Source: Tetracentron sinense (lineage: Eukaryota; Streptophyta; Magnoliopsida; Trochodendrales; Trochodendraceae). From it: a stretch of DNA of 64,000 nt. The translations under genes and the position numbers were made by a program. Below are positions 46,163-57,833 of the stretch, one piece after another (the stretch's first letter is position 1; every line of letters starts with the position of its first letter). The stretch covers positions 17,050,547 to 17,114,546 of the forward strand of contig CM026556.1 of NCBI GenBank assembly GCA_015143295.1. The letters run 5' to 3'. The notes beneath the pieces were generated by a model. That model was given only the letters and a program-made list of their open reading frames with translations, did no database searches and was not told where the DNA came from.

Positions 46163-46736
46163 TATGTATTTGAGTGGATCGGCGTGAGAGATAATTCAGA
46201 CTGTGTGTGACAACATATAGTGTCTCAACTTCTTTGTAGCGAAGATAAGAGCAAGACATCTTCTCAATGGGTGAATAGTTCAATTCTGCCCCCACCAGAG
46301 TTCGGCTCAGGTAGTAGAGCGTATTTTCTTTGCCATCATGGTTCTCTTGTGCCAATAATGCCCCCAATGACTGCTCCTGTGCACTGATGTAAAGAATCAG
46401 TGGTTTGTTGGAGATAGGTGCTTTTAAGACCGGTGCTTTGAGGAGATACTCTTTGATGCTTTCGAAAGCTTTCTTACAAGCATCATCCCATTTGAACAAT
46501 GCATCTTTCTTCATCAACTTGTTAAAGGGGTGACACTGCCCTGTTAAGTTTGAGATGACCCTCCGGATGTAGGCGAGACGACCTTGGAGGCCTTTAAGCT
46601 CGTGGATATTCTTAGGTTCTGGCATATTGTGGATAGCATTGATTTTGGCTTGGTCAATCTCAATACCGCGATGTCGGACAACAAACCCGAGGAATTTGCC
46701 TAAAGTGACCCCAAATGCACACTTTAAAGGGTTCAT
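46101..46736 (-). pseudogene. Tat-lineage RT thumb and RNase H
   Basis: It is in frame with the RT after the TAG. It begins MNPLKCAFGVTLGKFLGFVV, continues with HELKGLQGRLAYIRRVISN and KWDDACKKAFESIKEYLL, then RNase H with YISAQEQSLGALLAQE and SPIEKMS. The usual first RNase H Asp (YxxAxD pattern) is not obvious. A frameshift near 46150-46250 ends the frame; the homologous sequence passes into the next one. Confidence 0.85.
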
Positions 46737-46745
46737 CTTTAATTG

Positions 46746-47723
46746 CTACCTTCGAAGTCTGATGAAAATGTCACGAAGGTCTTGAAGATGATCCGCTCTC
46801 CTTTTTGATTTAACCACTAAGTCATCGACGTAGCATTCAACCTTTGTGTGCAAGACATCATCAAAAATCTTTTGCATGGCATGTTGATAAGTGGCACCAG
46901 CATTTTTTAGTCCAAACGGCATCACTTTATAGTAGTAAATTCCCTTTGGTGTACGAAAGGCTTTGAGTTCTTCATTCTTTGGATCCATACGAATTTGGTT
47001 ATAACCAGATGAACCATCCATAAAGGATAAGACTTCGTGTCCTATTGTAGCATCGACCATGAGCTCCGTGATTGGCAATGGAAAGTCATCTTTTGGACAT
47101 GCATTATTCAGGTCGCGAAAATCTACGCATACTCGGATTTGTCCATTCTTCTTCTTGACTGGGACAATATTTGCAATCCAACTTGGATACTTCACTTCTC
47201 GGATGAAATCAGCTTCGATCAACTTGTTGACTTCAGCTTCGATCTGTGGAACCAGTTCAGGCCGATAGCGACGATGCGCTTGCTTGATGGGGCGAACGCC
47301 ATGTTTGATAGCTAGGTGATGGATTGCTACTTTGGGATCAAGCCCGGGCATGTCTTTGTAACTCCATGCAAAAACGTCTTTGTATTCTTGCAGTAGCTTG
47401 AAGTAATCAGCTTCTTCCTCAGGACTTAAGAGTGCACTAACAAAGATAGGGTGTTGTTCTTCTTCCGTACCAAGGTTTAATTGTTTGAGCTCGTCGACGG
47501 TAGCTTGCCCCCCTTCTTCGAAGACTGGAGGAGCACTTTCTAGTTCATCGTTTGAAGATGATGACTCTTCTTCGACAAGCTCTTGGATGGTAATGTGATT
47601 GACGGTGACAACATCTTCGGTCTCGCTCATTTCAACTTGATTTGTTCGAGATTGTTTTCCTTGGTTAGTGGAGATGATAATGCGTCGCTTTACTGTCAAA
47701 GCATCTGTTGTTGAGACTTCCAA
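46746..47723 (-). pseudogene. Tat-lineage reverse transcriptase, 5' part
   Basis: The frame contains an acidic lead, then the RT approach HGVRPIKQAHRRYRPELVPQ, VKKKNGQIRVCVDFRDLNNA, PKDDFPLPITELMVDATIGH, FMDGSSGYNQIRMDPKNEEL and the YVDD box with the catalytic pair of Asp. It ends at a TAG after FIRLRR. Homologous sequence (MNPLKCAFGV) continues in the same frame 4 codons later, so a single nonsense change splits the RT. The ATG used as the start lies in the linker after the protease and is probably not the original start; the gag-protease part is absent. Confidence 0.9.
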
Positions 47724-48514
47724 AATTGTTTATCGTTTCATTTGCTGTCGCGACCCAAAACCCACCCTAGGAGTTAGAGTGAACTTTGGACGACTAATCA
47801 TGACTTGCTTGACAACTAACCTGCAAAACCCACAGAGCATATACAATAGAGGATATAAACAGTGGAAACATACTCTAACATAGCACAGCGGAAGACTACC
47901 AAACCTCTATGTATATACATACACAAATCCAAGTTTATACAAAAAGTAATCCATACGAAAGAGTGGACATGCCCGCCAAAATACATAAATCTAACTCTCA
48001 TCTCACCCACAGCTAATCCACTCAGAATCTAATCACCACCTACTGATAACCCTCTACGGGAGGTTCCTCCAAAGGCTCCTCGGCGTACTCCTCTTCCACC
48101 CATGGACCAGGAGCACAAACATCAAATGGGGCAGCAGCTCCCTCAGAACCTGCCGACAAAAGAAGTACGGCTGAGCATGGAATACTCAGCGGGTACTAAA
48201 TACTAACCAACAATTATAGCGTAGAAATAGCAATACATAATCAGGAGCAATTCATATATGTCAAACGGAAACAATTCACATCATACAAGGAAGTAAAGCA
48301 GTTTATAATCATGCTTGTAATTCGTAGAAAACCGATAAATCCTCTTGAAACATCGTGTGCTTGACTTGACTTGAAATATCTTTTTGTACTTGAAAGCTTG
48401 TCATGTCTATCTTGCTTGATTCTTGTATGTCGTGTCATGTCATGCATGTCATGCGTGCTTGCTTGTGATCATGTAACTTGTGAGATATCCTTGTGAGGTG
48501 TCCTTGTGAGATGC

Positions 48515-48655
48515 CTTGAGAGGGAAGGGAGACCCTTCTTTATGCAATGCACTTGCGAGGGAAGGGAGACCCTTCTTTATGATATGTATGTACTTGCGAG
48601 GGAAGGGAGACCCTTCTTCATGATATGCACTTGTGAGTGAGGGGAGACCCCTCGT
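48515..48655. repeat. Hairpin cluster in LTR 1 (copies in LTRs 2-4 and the solo LTR)
   Basis: Three copies of GAAGGGAGACCCTTC (6-bp stem, AGA loop) and one GAGGGGAGACCCCTC are spaced about 37-41 bp apart and separated by ATGATATG and ACTTGCGAG-type sequences. The fourth copy differs on both arms of the stem, so pairing is kept. Confidence 0.85.
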
Positions 48656-49583
48656 GGAATGTTGGTTCTTGTCTTCTTGTGAAAAGCGAGGTAAAACGTA
48701 TCGTAGGATATGTCCCACCTCTAACCATGTTCTTGAAAACCTCGATAAATCATGCCATGCATGCCGTGCTCGTGGAAACCGTGTACATACTTGCATTCAA
48801 ATTTAAAGATGACATTTGGGTAATTTCACAACACATATAGCATCAAAGATTGAGTAATGTAGTATTCATAGCATTATGGGAAAACAGGAAACACACTATC
48901 ATAGTCCCTAGCAATATTCATAATTTATTAGGCATGCATTTCCAGATTTTCAGCTCACTGTGTTCACCTTGGCATTTCATCAAACATGGTGTGTTCATTA
49001 TGGATTTACCCTACAACATGCTTTTCTAGATGGGTTTTACTCAAATCATACATGTACATTCATTATTGGAACAATGCCCTTCCCCATTTGTTCATCACAC
49101 ACAACCATTGGCATCCAATCGCCCATTCCATCTCCATTCACCATTCACCATTCACCATTCACCATTCACCATTCACCATGTACCATTTATCCATCTCATA
49201 GCACATGTGTAAATGAAAGAAAATGAAGAGAAAAGAAGGGGAAAGAGGAACTATAACTAGGAGGGTAGTAAGAAGCACCGACCTTGAAGAAATGAGGAAG
49301 AAACCCCTTTCCAAAACGACTGTGTAGCTGCTGCCCTAGTTTGAGGAGATGCTCCTCACGAGTTTGTGCCTTGATCTTGAAGAAAAACGGGCTGGAGGTT
49401 GATCTAGGGTTTCAAACCCTTTGATTTCTCTCCCAATGGAAACCCTAGGTTGGAATCGCCTTCTCCTCTTTCTTCTATTCTCTCAAACTCTCTAAGTGTC
49501 GAATGATGCCCTAAAGGCTCAGATTAAACTCTTAAGGTAAGAGTGAACTGACCAAAAGACCGAAATACCCTTATTGGGATTTC

Positions 49584-50092
49584 TGTGAATAGTGCTATGA
49601 AATAGTGCCAACTCGTTGTGCTGTGAATAGTGCCAACTCGTTGTCCTGTGAATAGTGCCAACTCGTTGTACTATGAATAGTGCCAACTCGTTGTGCTGTG
49701 AATAGTGCCAACTCGTTGTGCTATGAATAGTGCCACATCGTTTGGACTATGAATAGTGCCAACTCGTTGTGCTGTGAATAGTGCCAACTCGTTGTGCTGT
49801 GAATAGTGCCAACTCGTTGTGCTGTGAATAGTGGCCAACTCGTTGTGCTGTGAATAGTTGCCAACTCGTTGTGCTGTGAATAGTGCCAACTCGTTGTGCT
49901 GTGAATAGTGCCAACTCGTTTGTGCTGTGAATAGTGCCAACTCGTTGTGCTGTGAATATGCCAATCGTGTGCTGGAATAGTGCCAACTCGTTGTGGGAAT
50001 AGGGCCAACGTTGTACTATGAATAGTGCCAACTCGTTGTGCTGTGAATAGTGCCAACTCGTTGTACTATGAATAGTGCCAACTCGTTGTGCT
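49584..50092. repeat. 25-bp tandem array in LTR 1, about 20 copies
   Basis: The unit contains GTGAATAGTGCCAACTCG followed by TTGTGCT. Several units near 49955-50015 have lost bases. Because 25 is not a multiple of three, all three frames read a 75-bp, 25-residue pattern. The array is not a coding sequence. Confidence 0.93.
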
Positions 50093-50378
50093 GTACAAAC
50101 GTGCCCGTGGTGAGTTGTATCAACGTGCCCGTGGTGAGTTGTACAACGGATGCACACAGTATACGTTTTCCTACAGGTACAGACTGTTTTGGCCATATCT
50201 TTTGACTCGTTCGTTCGATTTTGACGATTCAACTTGCGTTGTGTTCGTACTTCGAAGAGGAACAATTCTGACATTTCAAAATTCCAAATTCTTCCTCATT
50301 TATTAATCATACCTCTAAAAAGGCAAGATGACAACGAAAGTGTCATGTATTAAGCATGGAAAAGTCTGGGGCTCTACA

Positions 50379-50925
50379 TCCTCCCCCCTTACAAAAATTT
50401 CGTCCTCGAAATTCAGACACTACTTGCATTACAAATCAAAAAGGACATTACAAGTCATATACAGACTTCACACAGAAACTCATTCAAGTAATTCTGGGTA
50501 CTTTGCTTTGACTTCGGCTTCACGCTCCCATGTAGCTTCTTCCCGAGCATGGTGTTGCCATTGCACAAGAACCAAAGGGATTGTCTTGTTGCGAAGCACC
50601 TGATTCCTTCGATCTAAAATCTGGACTGGCTTTTCAATCAAGGTGAGGTCCTCTCGAATCTCCAACTGTTCCAAGTCTATGACATGCGAAGGATCCGCAA
50701 GATACTTCCGAAGCATGGACACATGGAAGACGTTATGAACTGTAGCCATGTGAGGTGGAAGAGCTACTCGATAAGCAACTTCACCAACTCGTGTGATAAT
50801 CTCAAAAGGCCCAACATACCGAGGACTGAGCTTGCCTCGCTTCCCAAATCTCATGATCCCTTTGCTAGGAGATACTTTCACAAAAACTTGATCCCCTACT
50901 TGAAATTCCAAGTCCGCATAACTTT
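50379..50925 (-). pseudogene. Integrase tail between LTR 1 and LTR 2 (truncated)
   Basis: A polypurine tract (about 50379-50391) is followed by the frame ending at 50480. It encodes the GPY/F region ([20 protein letters not shown]) and the chromodomain-like tail ([32 protein letters not shown]). It breaks off after [10 protein letters not shown] and a few codons at the junction GCATAACTTT/TGTCC with LTR 2. Relative to the second tail it lacks 15 bases near 50913. Catalytic domains are absent. Confidence 0.88.
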
Positions 50926-53558
50926 TGTCCGGCGACCCTAAACCCACCCTAGGAGTTAGAGTGAACTTTGGACGACTAATCATGACTTGCTTGACAACTA
51001 ACCTGCAAACCCACAGAGCATATACAATAGAGGATATAAACAGTGGAAACATACTCTAACATAGCACAGCGGAAGACTACCAACCTCTATGTATATACAT
51101 ACACAAATCCAAGTTTATACAAAAAGTAATCCATACGAAAGAGTGGACATGCCCGCCAAAATACATAAATCTAACTCTCATCTCACCCAAGCTAATCCAC
51201 TCAGAATCTAATCACCACCTACTGATAACCCTCTACGGGAGGTTCCTCCAAAGGCTCCTCGGCGTACGCCTCTTCCACCCATGGACCAGGAGCACAAACA
51301 TCAATGGGGCAGCAGCTCCCTCAGAACCTGCCGACAAAGAAGTACGGCTGAGCATGGAATACTCAGCGGGTACTAAATACTAACCAACAATTATAGCGTA
51401 GAAATAGCAATACATAATCAGGAGCAATTCATATATGTCAAACGGAAACAATTCACATCATACAAGGAAGTAAAGCAGTTTATAATCATGCTTGTAATTC
51501 GTAGAAAACCGATAAATCCTCTTGAAACATCGTGTGCTTGACTTGACTTGAAATATCTTTTTGTACTTGAAAGCTTGTCATGTCTATCTTGGCTTGATTC
51601 TTGTATGTCTGTCATGTCATGCATGTCATGCGTGCTTGCTTGTGATCATGTAACTTGTGAGATAGCCTTGTGAGGTGTCCTTGTGAGAATGCCTTGAGAG
51701 GGAAGGGAGACCCCTTCTTTATTCAATGCACTTGCGAGGGAAGTGGAGACCCTTCTTTATGATATGTATGTACTTGCGAGGGAAGGGAGACCCTTCTTCA
51801 TGATATGCACTTGTGAGTGAGGGAGACCCCTCGTGGAATGTTGGTTCTTGTCTTCCTTGTGAAAAGCGAGGTAAAACATATCGTAGGATATGTCCCACCT
51901 CTAACCATGTTCTGGAAAACCTCGATAAATCATGCCAGGCATGCCGTGCTCGTGGAAACCGTGTACATACTTGCATTCAAATTTAAAGATGACATTTGGG
52001 TAATTTCACAACACATATAGCATCAAAGATTGAGTAATGTAGTATTCATAGCATTATGGGAAAACAGGAAACACACTATCATAGTCCCTAGCAATATTCA
52101 TAATTTATTAGGCATGCATTTCCAGATTTTCAGCTCACTGTGTTCACCTTGGCATTTCATCAAACATGGTGTGTTCATTATGGATTTACCCTACAACATG
52201 CTTTTCTAGATGGGTTTTACTCAAATCATACATGTACATTCATTATTGGAACAATGCCCTTCCCCATTTGTTCATCACACACAACCATTGGCATCCAATC
52301 GCCCATTCCATCTCCATTCACCATTCACCATTCACCATTCACCATTCACATTCACCATGTACCATTTATCCATCTCATAGCACATGTGTAAATGAAAGAA
52401 AATGAAGAGAAAAGAAGGGGAAAGAGGAACTATAACTAGGAGGGTAGTAAGAAGCACCGACCTTGAAGAAATGAGGAAGAAACCCCTTTCCAAAACGACT
52501 GTGTAGCTGCTGCCCTAGTTTGAGGAGATGCTCCTCACGAGTTTGTGCCTTGATCTTGAAGAAAAACGGGCTGGAGGTTGATCTAGGGTTTCAAACCCTT
52601 TGATTTCTCTCCCAAATGGAAACCCTAGGTTGGAATCGCCTTCTCCTCTTTCTTCTATTCTCTCAAACTCTCTAAGTGTCGAATGATGCCCTAAAGGCTC
52701 AGATTAAACTCTTAAGGTAAGAGTGAACTGACCAAAAGACCGAAATACCCTTATTGGGATTTCTGTGAATAGTGCTATGAATAGTGCCAACTCGTTGTGC
52801 TGTGAATAGTGCCAACTCGTTGTCCTGTGAATAGTGCCAACTCGTTGTACTATGAATAGTGCCAACTCGTTGTGCTGTGAATAGTGCCAACTCGTTGTGC
52901 TATGAATAGTGCCAACTCGTTGTACTATGAATAGTGCCAACTCGTTGTGCTGTGATAGTGACAACCGTTGTGCTGGAATAGTGCCAACTCGTTGTGCTGT
53001 GAATAGTGCCAACTCGTTGTGCTGTGAATAGTGCCAACCTCGTTGTGCTGTGAATAGTGCCAACTCGTTGTGCTGTGAATAGTGCCAACTCGTTGTGCTG
53101 TGAATAGTGCCAACTCGTTGTGCTGTGAATAGTGCCAACTCGTTGTGCTGTGAATAGTGCCAACTCGTTGTGCTGTGAATAGTGCCAACTCGTTGTACTA
53201 TGATAGTGCCAACTCGTTGTGCTGTGAATAGTGCCAACTCGTTGTACTATGAATAGTGCCAACTCGTTGTGCTGTACAAACGTGCCCGTGGTGAGTTGTA
53301 CAACGTGCCCGTGGTGAGTTGTACAACGATGCCACACAGTATACGTTTTCCTACAGGTACAGACTGTTTTGGCCATATCTTTTGACTCGTTCGTTCGATT
53401 TTGACGATTCAACTTGCGTTGTGTTCGTACTTCGAAGAGGAACAATTCTGACATTTCAAAATTTCCAAATTCTTCCTCATTTATTAATCATACCTCTAAA
53501 AGGCAAGATGACAACGAAAGTGTCATGTATTAAGCATGGAAAAGTCTGGGGCTCTACA
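50926..53558 (-). repeat. Chromovirus LTR 2 (25-bp-array subtype, 2633 bp)
   Basis: It opens with TGTCCGGCGACC, a two-base insertion in the usual TGTCGCGACC, and ends GGGGCTCTACA. It is nearly identical to LTR 1 and LTR 3 but carries many one-base insertions or deletions, for example in the array near 52955-52980. The hairpin cluster lies at about 51695-51835 and the heptamer run at 52314-52358. Confidence 0.92.
52764..53275. repeat. 25-bp tandem array in LTR 2, about 20 copies
   Basis: Same unit as in LTR 1. Irregular units cluster at 52950-52985. Confidence 0.93.
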
Positions 53559-54121
53559 TCCTCCCCCCCTTACAAAAATTTCGTCCTCGAAATTCAGACA
53601 CTACTTGCATTACAAATCAAAAAGGACATTACAAGTCATATACAGACTTCACACAGAAACTCATTCAAGTAATTCTGGGTACTTTGCTTTGACTTCGGCT
53701 TCACGCTCCCATGTAGCTTCTTCCCGAGCATGGTGTTGCCATTGCACAAGAACCAAAGGGATTGTCTTGTTGCGAAGCACCTGATTTCTTCGATCTAAAA
53801 TCTGGACTGGCTTTTCAATCAAGGTGAGGTCCTCTCGAATCTCCAACTGTTCCAAGTCTATGACATGCGAAGGATCCGCAAGATACTTCCGAAGCATGGA
53901 CACATGGAAGACGTTATGAACTGTAGCCATGTGAGGTGGAAGAGCTACTCGATAAGCAACTTCACCAACTCGTGTGATAATCTCAAAAGGCCCAACATAC
54001 CGAGGACTGAGCTTGCCTCGCTTCCCAAATCTCATGATCCCTTTGCTAGGAGATACTTTCACAAAAACTTGATCCCCTACTTGAAATTCCAAGTCCCTAC
54101 GGCGTGTGTCCGCATAACTTT
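53559..54121 (-). pseudogene. Integrase tail between LTR 2 and LTR 3 (truncated)
   Basis: It repeats the arrangement of 50379-50925: polypurine tract, then the integrase C-terminus with chromodomain-like tail (54092-53661), broken at the same base (GCATAACTTT) where LTR 3 begins. The identical breakpoint in both tails shows that LTR plus tail was duplicated as one unit of about 3.19 kb. Confidence 0.9.
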
Positions 54122-56669
54122 TGTCGCGACCCTAAACCCACCCTAGGAGTTAGAGTGAACTTTGGACGACTAATCATGACTTGCTTGACAACTAACCTGC
54201 AAAACCCACAGAGCATATACAATAGAGGATATAAACAGTGGAAACATACTCTAACATAGCACAGCGGAAGACTACCAAACCTCTATGTATATACATACAC
54301 AAATCCAAGTTTATACAAAAAGTAATCCATACGAAAGAGTGGACATGCCCGCCAAAATACATAAATCTAACTCTCATCTCACCCACAGCTAATCCACTCA
54401 GAATCTAATCACCACCTACTGATAACCCTCTACGGGAGGTTCCTCCAAAGGCTCCTCGGCGTACTCCTCTTCCACCCATGGACCAGGAGCACAAACATCA
54501 AATGGGGCAGCAGCTCCCTCAGAACCTGCCGACAAAAGAAGTACGGCTGAGCATGGAATACTCAGCGGGTACTAAATACTAACCAACAATTATAGCGTAG
54601 AAATAGCAATACATAATCAAGAGCAATTCATATATGTCAAACGGAAACAATTCACATCATACAAGGAAGTAAAGCAGTTTATAATCATGCTTGTAATTCG
54701 TAGAAAACCGATAAATCCTCTTGAAACATCGTGTGCTTGACTTGACTTGAAATATCTTTTTGTACTTGAAAGCTTGTCATGTCTATCTTGCTTGATTCTT
54801 GTATGTCGTGTCATGTCATGCATGTCATGCGTGCTTGCTTGTGATCATGTAACTTGTGAGATATCCTTGTGAGGTGTCCTTGTGAGATGCCTTGAGAGGG
54901 AAGGGAGACCCTTCTTTATGCAATGCACTTGCGAGGGAAGGGAGACCCTTCTTTATGATATGTATGTACTTGCGAGGGAAGGGAGACCCTTCTTCATGAT
55001 ATGCACTTGTGAGTGAGGGGAGACCCCTCGTGGAATGTTGGTTCTTGTCTTCTTGTGAAAAGCGAGGTAAAACATATCGTAGGATATGTCCCACCTCTAA
55101 CCATGTTCTTGAAAACCTCGATAAATCATGCCATGCATGCCGTGCTCGTGGAAACCGTGTACATACTTGCATTCAAATTTAAAGATGACATTTGGGTAAT
55201 TTCACAACACATATAGCATCAAAGATTGAGTAATGTAGTATTCATAGCATTATGGGAAAACAGGAAACACACTATCATAGTCCCTAGCAATATTCATAAT
55301 TTATTAGGCATGCATTTCCAGATTTTCAGCTCACTGTGTTCACCTTGGCATTTCATCAAACATGGTGTGTTCATTATGGATTTACCCTACAACATGCTTT
55401 TCTAGATGGGTTTTACTCAAATCATACATGTACATTCATTATTGGAACAATGCCCTTCCCCATTTGTTCATCACACACAACCATTGGCATCCAATCGCCC
55501 ATTCCATCTCCATTCACCATTCACCATTCACCATTCACCATTTACCATTTATCCATCTCATAGCACATGTGTAAATGAAAGAAAATGAAGAGAAAAGAAG
55601 GGGAAAGAGGAACTATAACTAGGAGGGTAGTAAGAAGCACCGACTTTGAAGAAATGAGGAAGAAACCCCTTTCCAAAACGACTGTGTAGCTGCTGCCTTA
55701 GTTTGAGGAGATGCTCCTCACGAGTTTGTGCCTTGATCTTGAAGAAAAACGGGCTGGAGGTTGATCTAGGGTTTCAAACCCTTTGATTTCTCTCCCAAAT
55801 GGAAACCCTAGGTTGGAATCGCCTTCTCCTCTTTCTTCTATTCTCTCAAACTCTCTAAGTGTCGAATGATGCCCTAAAGGCTCAGATTAAACTCTTAAGG
55901 TAAGAGTGAACTGACCAAAAGACCGAAATACCCTTATTGGGATTTCTGTGAATAGTGCTGTGAATAGTGCTAACTCGTTGTGCTGTGAATAGTGCCAACT
56001 CGTTGTCCTGTGAATAGTGCCAACTCGTTGTGCTGTGAATAGTGCCAACTCGTTGTACTATGAATAGTGCCAACTCGTTGTGCTGTGAATAGTGCCAACT
56101 CGTTGTACTCTGAATAGTGCCAACTCGTTGTGCTGTGAATAGTGCCAACTCGTTGTGCTGTGAATAGTGCCAACTCGTTGTGCTATGAATAGTGCCAACT
56201 CGTTGTGCTGTGAATAGTGCCAACTCGTTGTGCTGTGAATAGTGCCAACTCGTTGTGCTGTGAATAGTGCCAACTCGTTGTACTATGAATAGTGCCAACT
56301 CGTTGTGCTGTGAATAGTGCCAACTCGTTGTGCTGTGAATAGTGCCAACTCGTTGTGCTGTGAATAGTGCCAACTCGTTGTGCTGTGAATAGTGCCCGTG
56401 GTGAGTTGTACAACGTGCCCGTGGTGAGTTGTACAACGGATGCACATAGTATACGTTTTCCTACAGGTACAGACTGTTTTGGCCATATCTTTTGACTCGT
56501 TCGTCCGATTTTGACGATTCAACTTGCGTTGTGTTCGTACTTCGAAGAGGAACAATTTTGACATTTCAAAATTTCCAAATTCTTCCTCATTTATTAATCG
56601 TACCTCTAAAAAGGCAAGATGACAACGAAAGTGTCATGTATTAAGCATGGAAAAGTCTGGGGCTCTACA
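54122..56669 (-). repeat. Chromovirus LTR 3 (3' LTR of the near-complete element, 2548 bp)
   Basis: It runs from TGTCGCGACC to GGGGCTCTACA, directly next to the polypurine tract of the internal region. It holds the hairpin cluster (about 54890-55030), a short CCATTCA run (55510-55541) and a regular 25-bp array. Its sequence is cleaner than LTR 1 and LTR 2. Confidence 0.95.
55946..56396. repeat. 25-bp tandem array in LTR 3, about 18 copies
   Basis: Regular units with few internal changes. It is followed by two copies of a ~24-bp sequence containing GTGCCCGTGGTGAGTTGTAC (56393-56440). Confidence 0.94.
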
Positions 56670-56683
56670 TCCTCCCCCCCTTA
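56670..56683 (-). other. Polypurine tract of the near-complete chromovirus
   Basis: On the minus strand a purine run with eight G's directly precedes the 3' LTR start TGTAGAGCCCC. It is the expected primer site for plus-strand DNA synthesis. Confidence 0.85.
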
Positions 56684-56771
56684 CAAAAATTTCGTCCTCG
56701 AAATTCAGACACTACTTGCATTACAAATCAAAAAGGACATTACAAGTCATATACAGACTTCACACAGAAAC

Positions 56772-57833
56772 TCATTCAAGTAATTCTGGGTACTTTGCTT
56801 TGACTTCGGCTTCACGCTCCCATGTAGCTTCTTCCCGAGCATGGTGTTGCCATTGCACAAGAACCAAAGGGATTGTCTTGTTGCGAAGCACCTGATTCCT
56901 TCGATCTAAAATCTGGACTGGCTTTTCAATCAAGGTGAGGTCCTCTCGAATCTCCAACTGTTCCAAGTCTATGACATGCGAAGGATCCGCAAGATACTTC
57001 CGAAGCATGGACACATGGAAGACGTTATGAACTGTAGCCATGTGAGGTGGAAGAGCTACTCGATAAGCAACTTCACCAACTCGTGTGATAATCTCAAAAG
57101 GCCCAACATACCGAGGACTGAGCTTGCCTCGCTTCCCAAATCTCATGATCCCTTTGCTAGGAGATACTTTCACAAAAACTTGATCCCCTACTTGAAATTC
57201 CAAGTCCCTACGGCGTGTGTCCGCATAACTTTTCTGGCGATCTTGAGCGGCTTTCAATCGATCCCGGATGATCTTAACTGTGTTTGCAGTTTGCTCAATC
57301 AACTCCGGACCAAACACTTTCCTTTCGCCTACCTCATCCCAATAGAGAGGAGACCTACAACTTCGCCCATACAAGGCCTCAAATGGTGCCATTTGAATAC
57401 TTGCTTGATAGCTGTTATTATAGGCAAATTCAACCAATGGCAAGTGCTCTTCCCAACTACCTCTGAAATCCAACATACAAGCCCGAAGCATGTCTTCAAT
57501 GACTTGGTTCACTCTTTCGGTTTGTCCATCCGTCTGTGGATGAAAAGCGGTGCTGAAATCAAGTCGGGAACCCATAGCCTCCTGGAAACTTTTCCAAAAT
57601 CTTGACGTGAATCTTGGATCCCGATCCGACACAATACTAACAGGCACTCCGTGCAATCTAACTACTTCCTTGATGTATAGTGCAGCCAACTGACTTGAGT
57701 TGAAAGTAGTTCGGTAGGGTAAGAAATGAGCGGACTTTGTCAAACGATCCACTACTACCCATATCGCATCTGAGCCCCTTGCCGTCTTTGGCAAGCCAAC
57801 TATGAAATCCATGGATATGTTCTCCCATTTTCA
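56772..57833 (-). pseudogene. Chromovirus integrase core and chromodomain-like tail
   Basis: The integrase inserts the cDNA into the genome. After a TGA at 57831-57833 the frame runs unbroken to 56772. It contains the catalytic triad blocks MDFIVGLP (Asp), [10 protein letters not shown] (Asp) and [13 protein letters not shown] (Glu), then [19 protein letters not shown], a GPY/F module ([17 protein letters not shown]) and a C-terminal tail with [15 protein letters not shown] and [10 protein letters not shown]. The tail matches the diverged chromodomain of Tekay/Del elements, thought to guide insertion to heterochromatin. Sequence across the TGA (HSLPIPE, stop, [10 protein letters not shown]) has Trp in relatives, so TGG to TGA is the likely change. 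It is in frame with the rest of pol. Confidence 0.92.

Larger units (their letters stand above)
42726..47745 (-). mobile_element. Tat-lineage Ty3/gypsy element, 3' part (limits uncertain on the left)
   Basis: On the minus strand, RT, RNase H, a second RNase H and integrase follow in that order, which is diagnostic of the Tat/Ogre/Retand group. RT carries FRTPKGIYYYKVMPFGLKNA and CYVDDLVVKSK, typical of this lineage. The 5' part (gag, protease) is missing because a chromovirus LTR starts at 47746. The 3' part beyond the integrase (42726-44263) is non-coding, as is usual for this group. I could not identify its LTR or polypurine tract. It is broken by a stop and at least two frameshifts. Confidence 0.85.
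47746..50378 (-). repeat. Chromovirus LTR 1 (25-bp-array subtype, 2633 bp)
   Basis: It runs from TGTCGCGACC to GGGGCTCTACA on the plus strand and is nearly identical to the LTRs that follow. It contains the hairpin cluster (48515-48655), a CCATTCA heptamer run (49134-49179) and the 25-bp array (49584-50092). Small insertions and deletions relative to LTR 3 are frequent, mostly in the array. It is followed by a polypurine tract and an integrase tail rather than a complete internal region. It interrupts the Tat-lineage element on its left. Confidence 0.92.

Noticed and set aside
48986..49201. Short frames rich in SPFTIHHSPFTIHH
   Set aside because: They are translations of the CCATTCA heptamer run within the LTR and recur only because the LTR is repeated.
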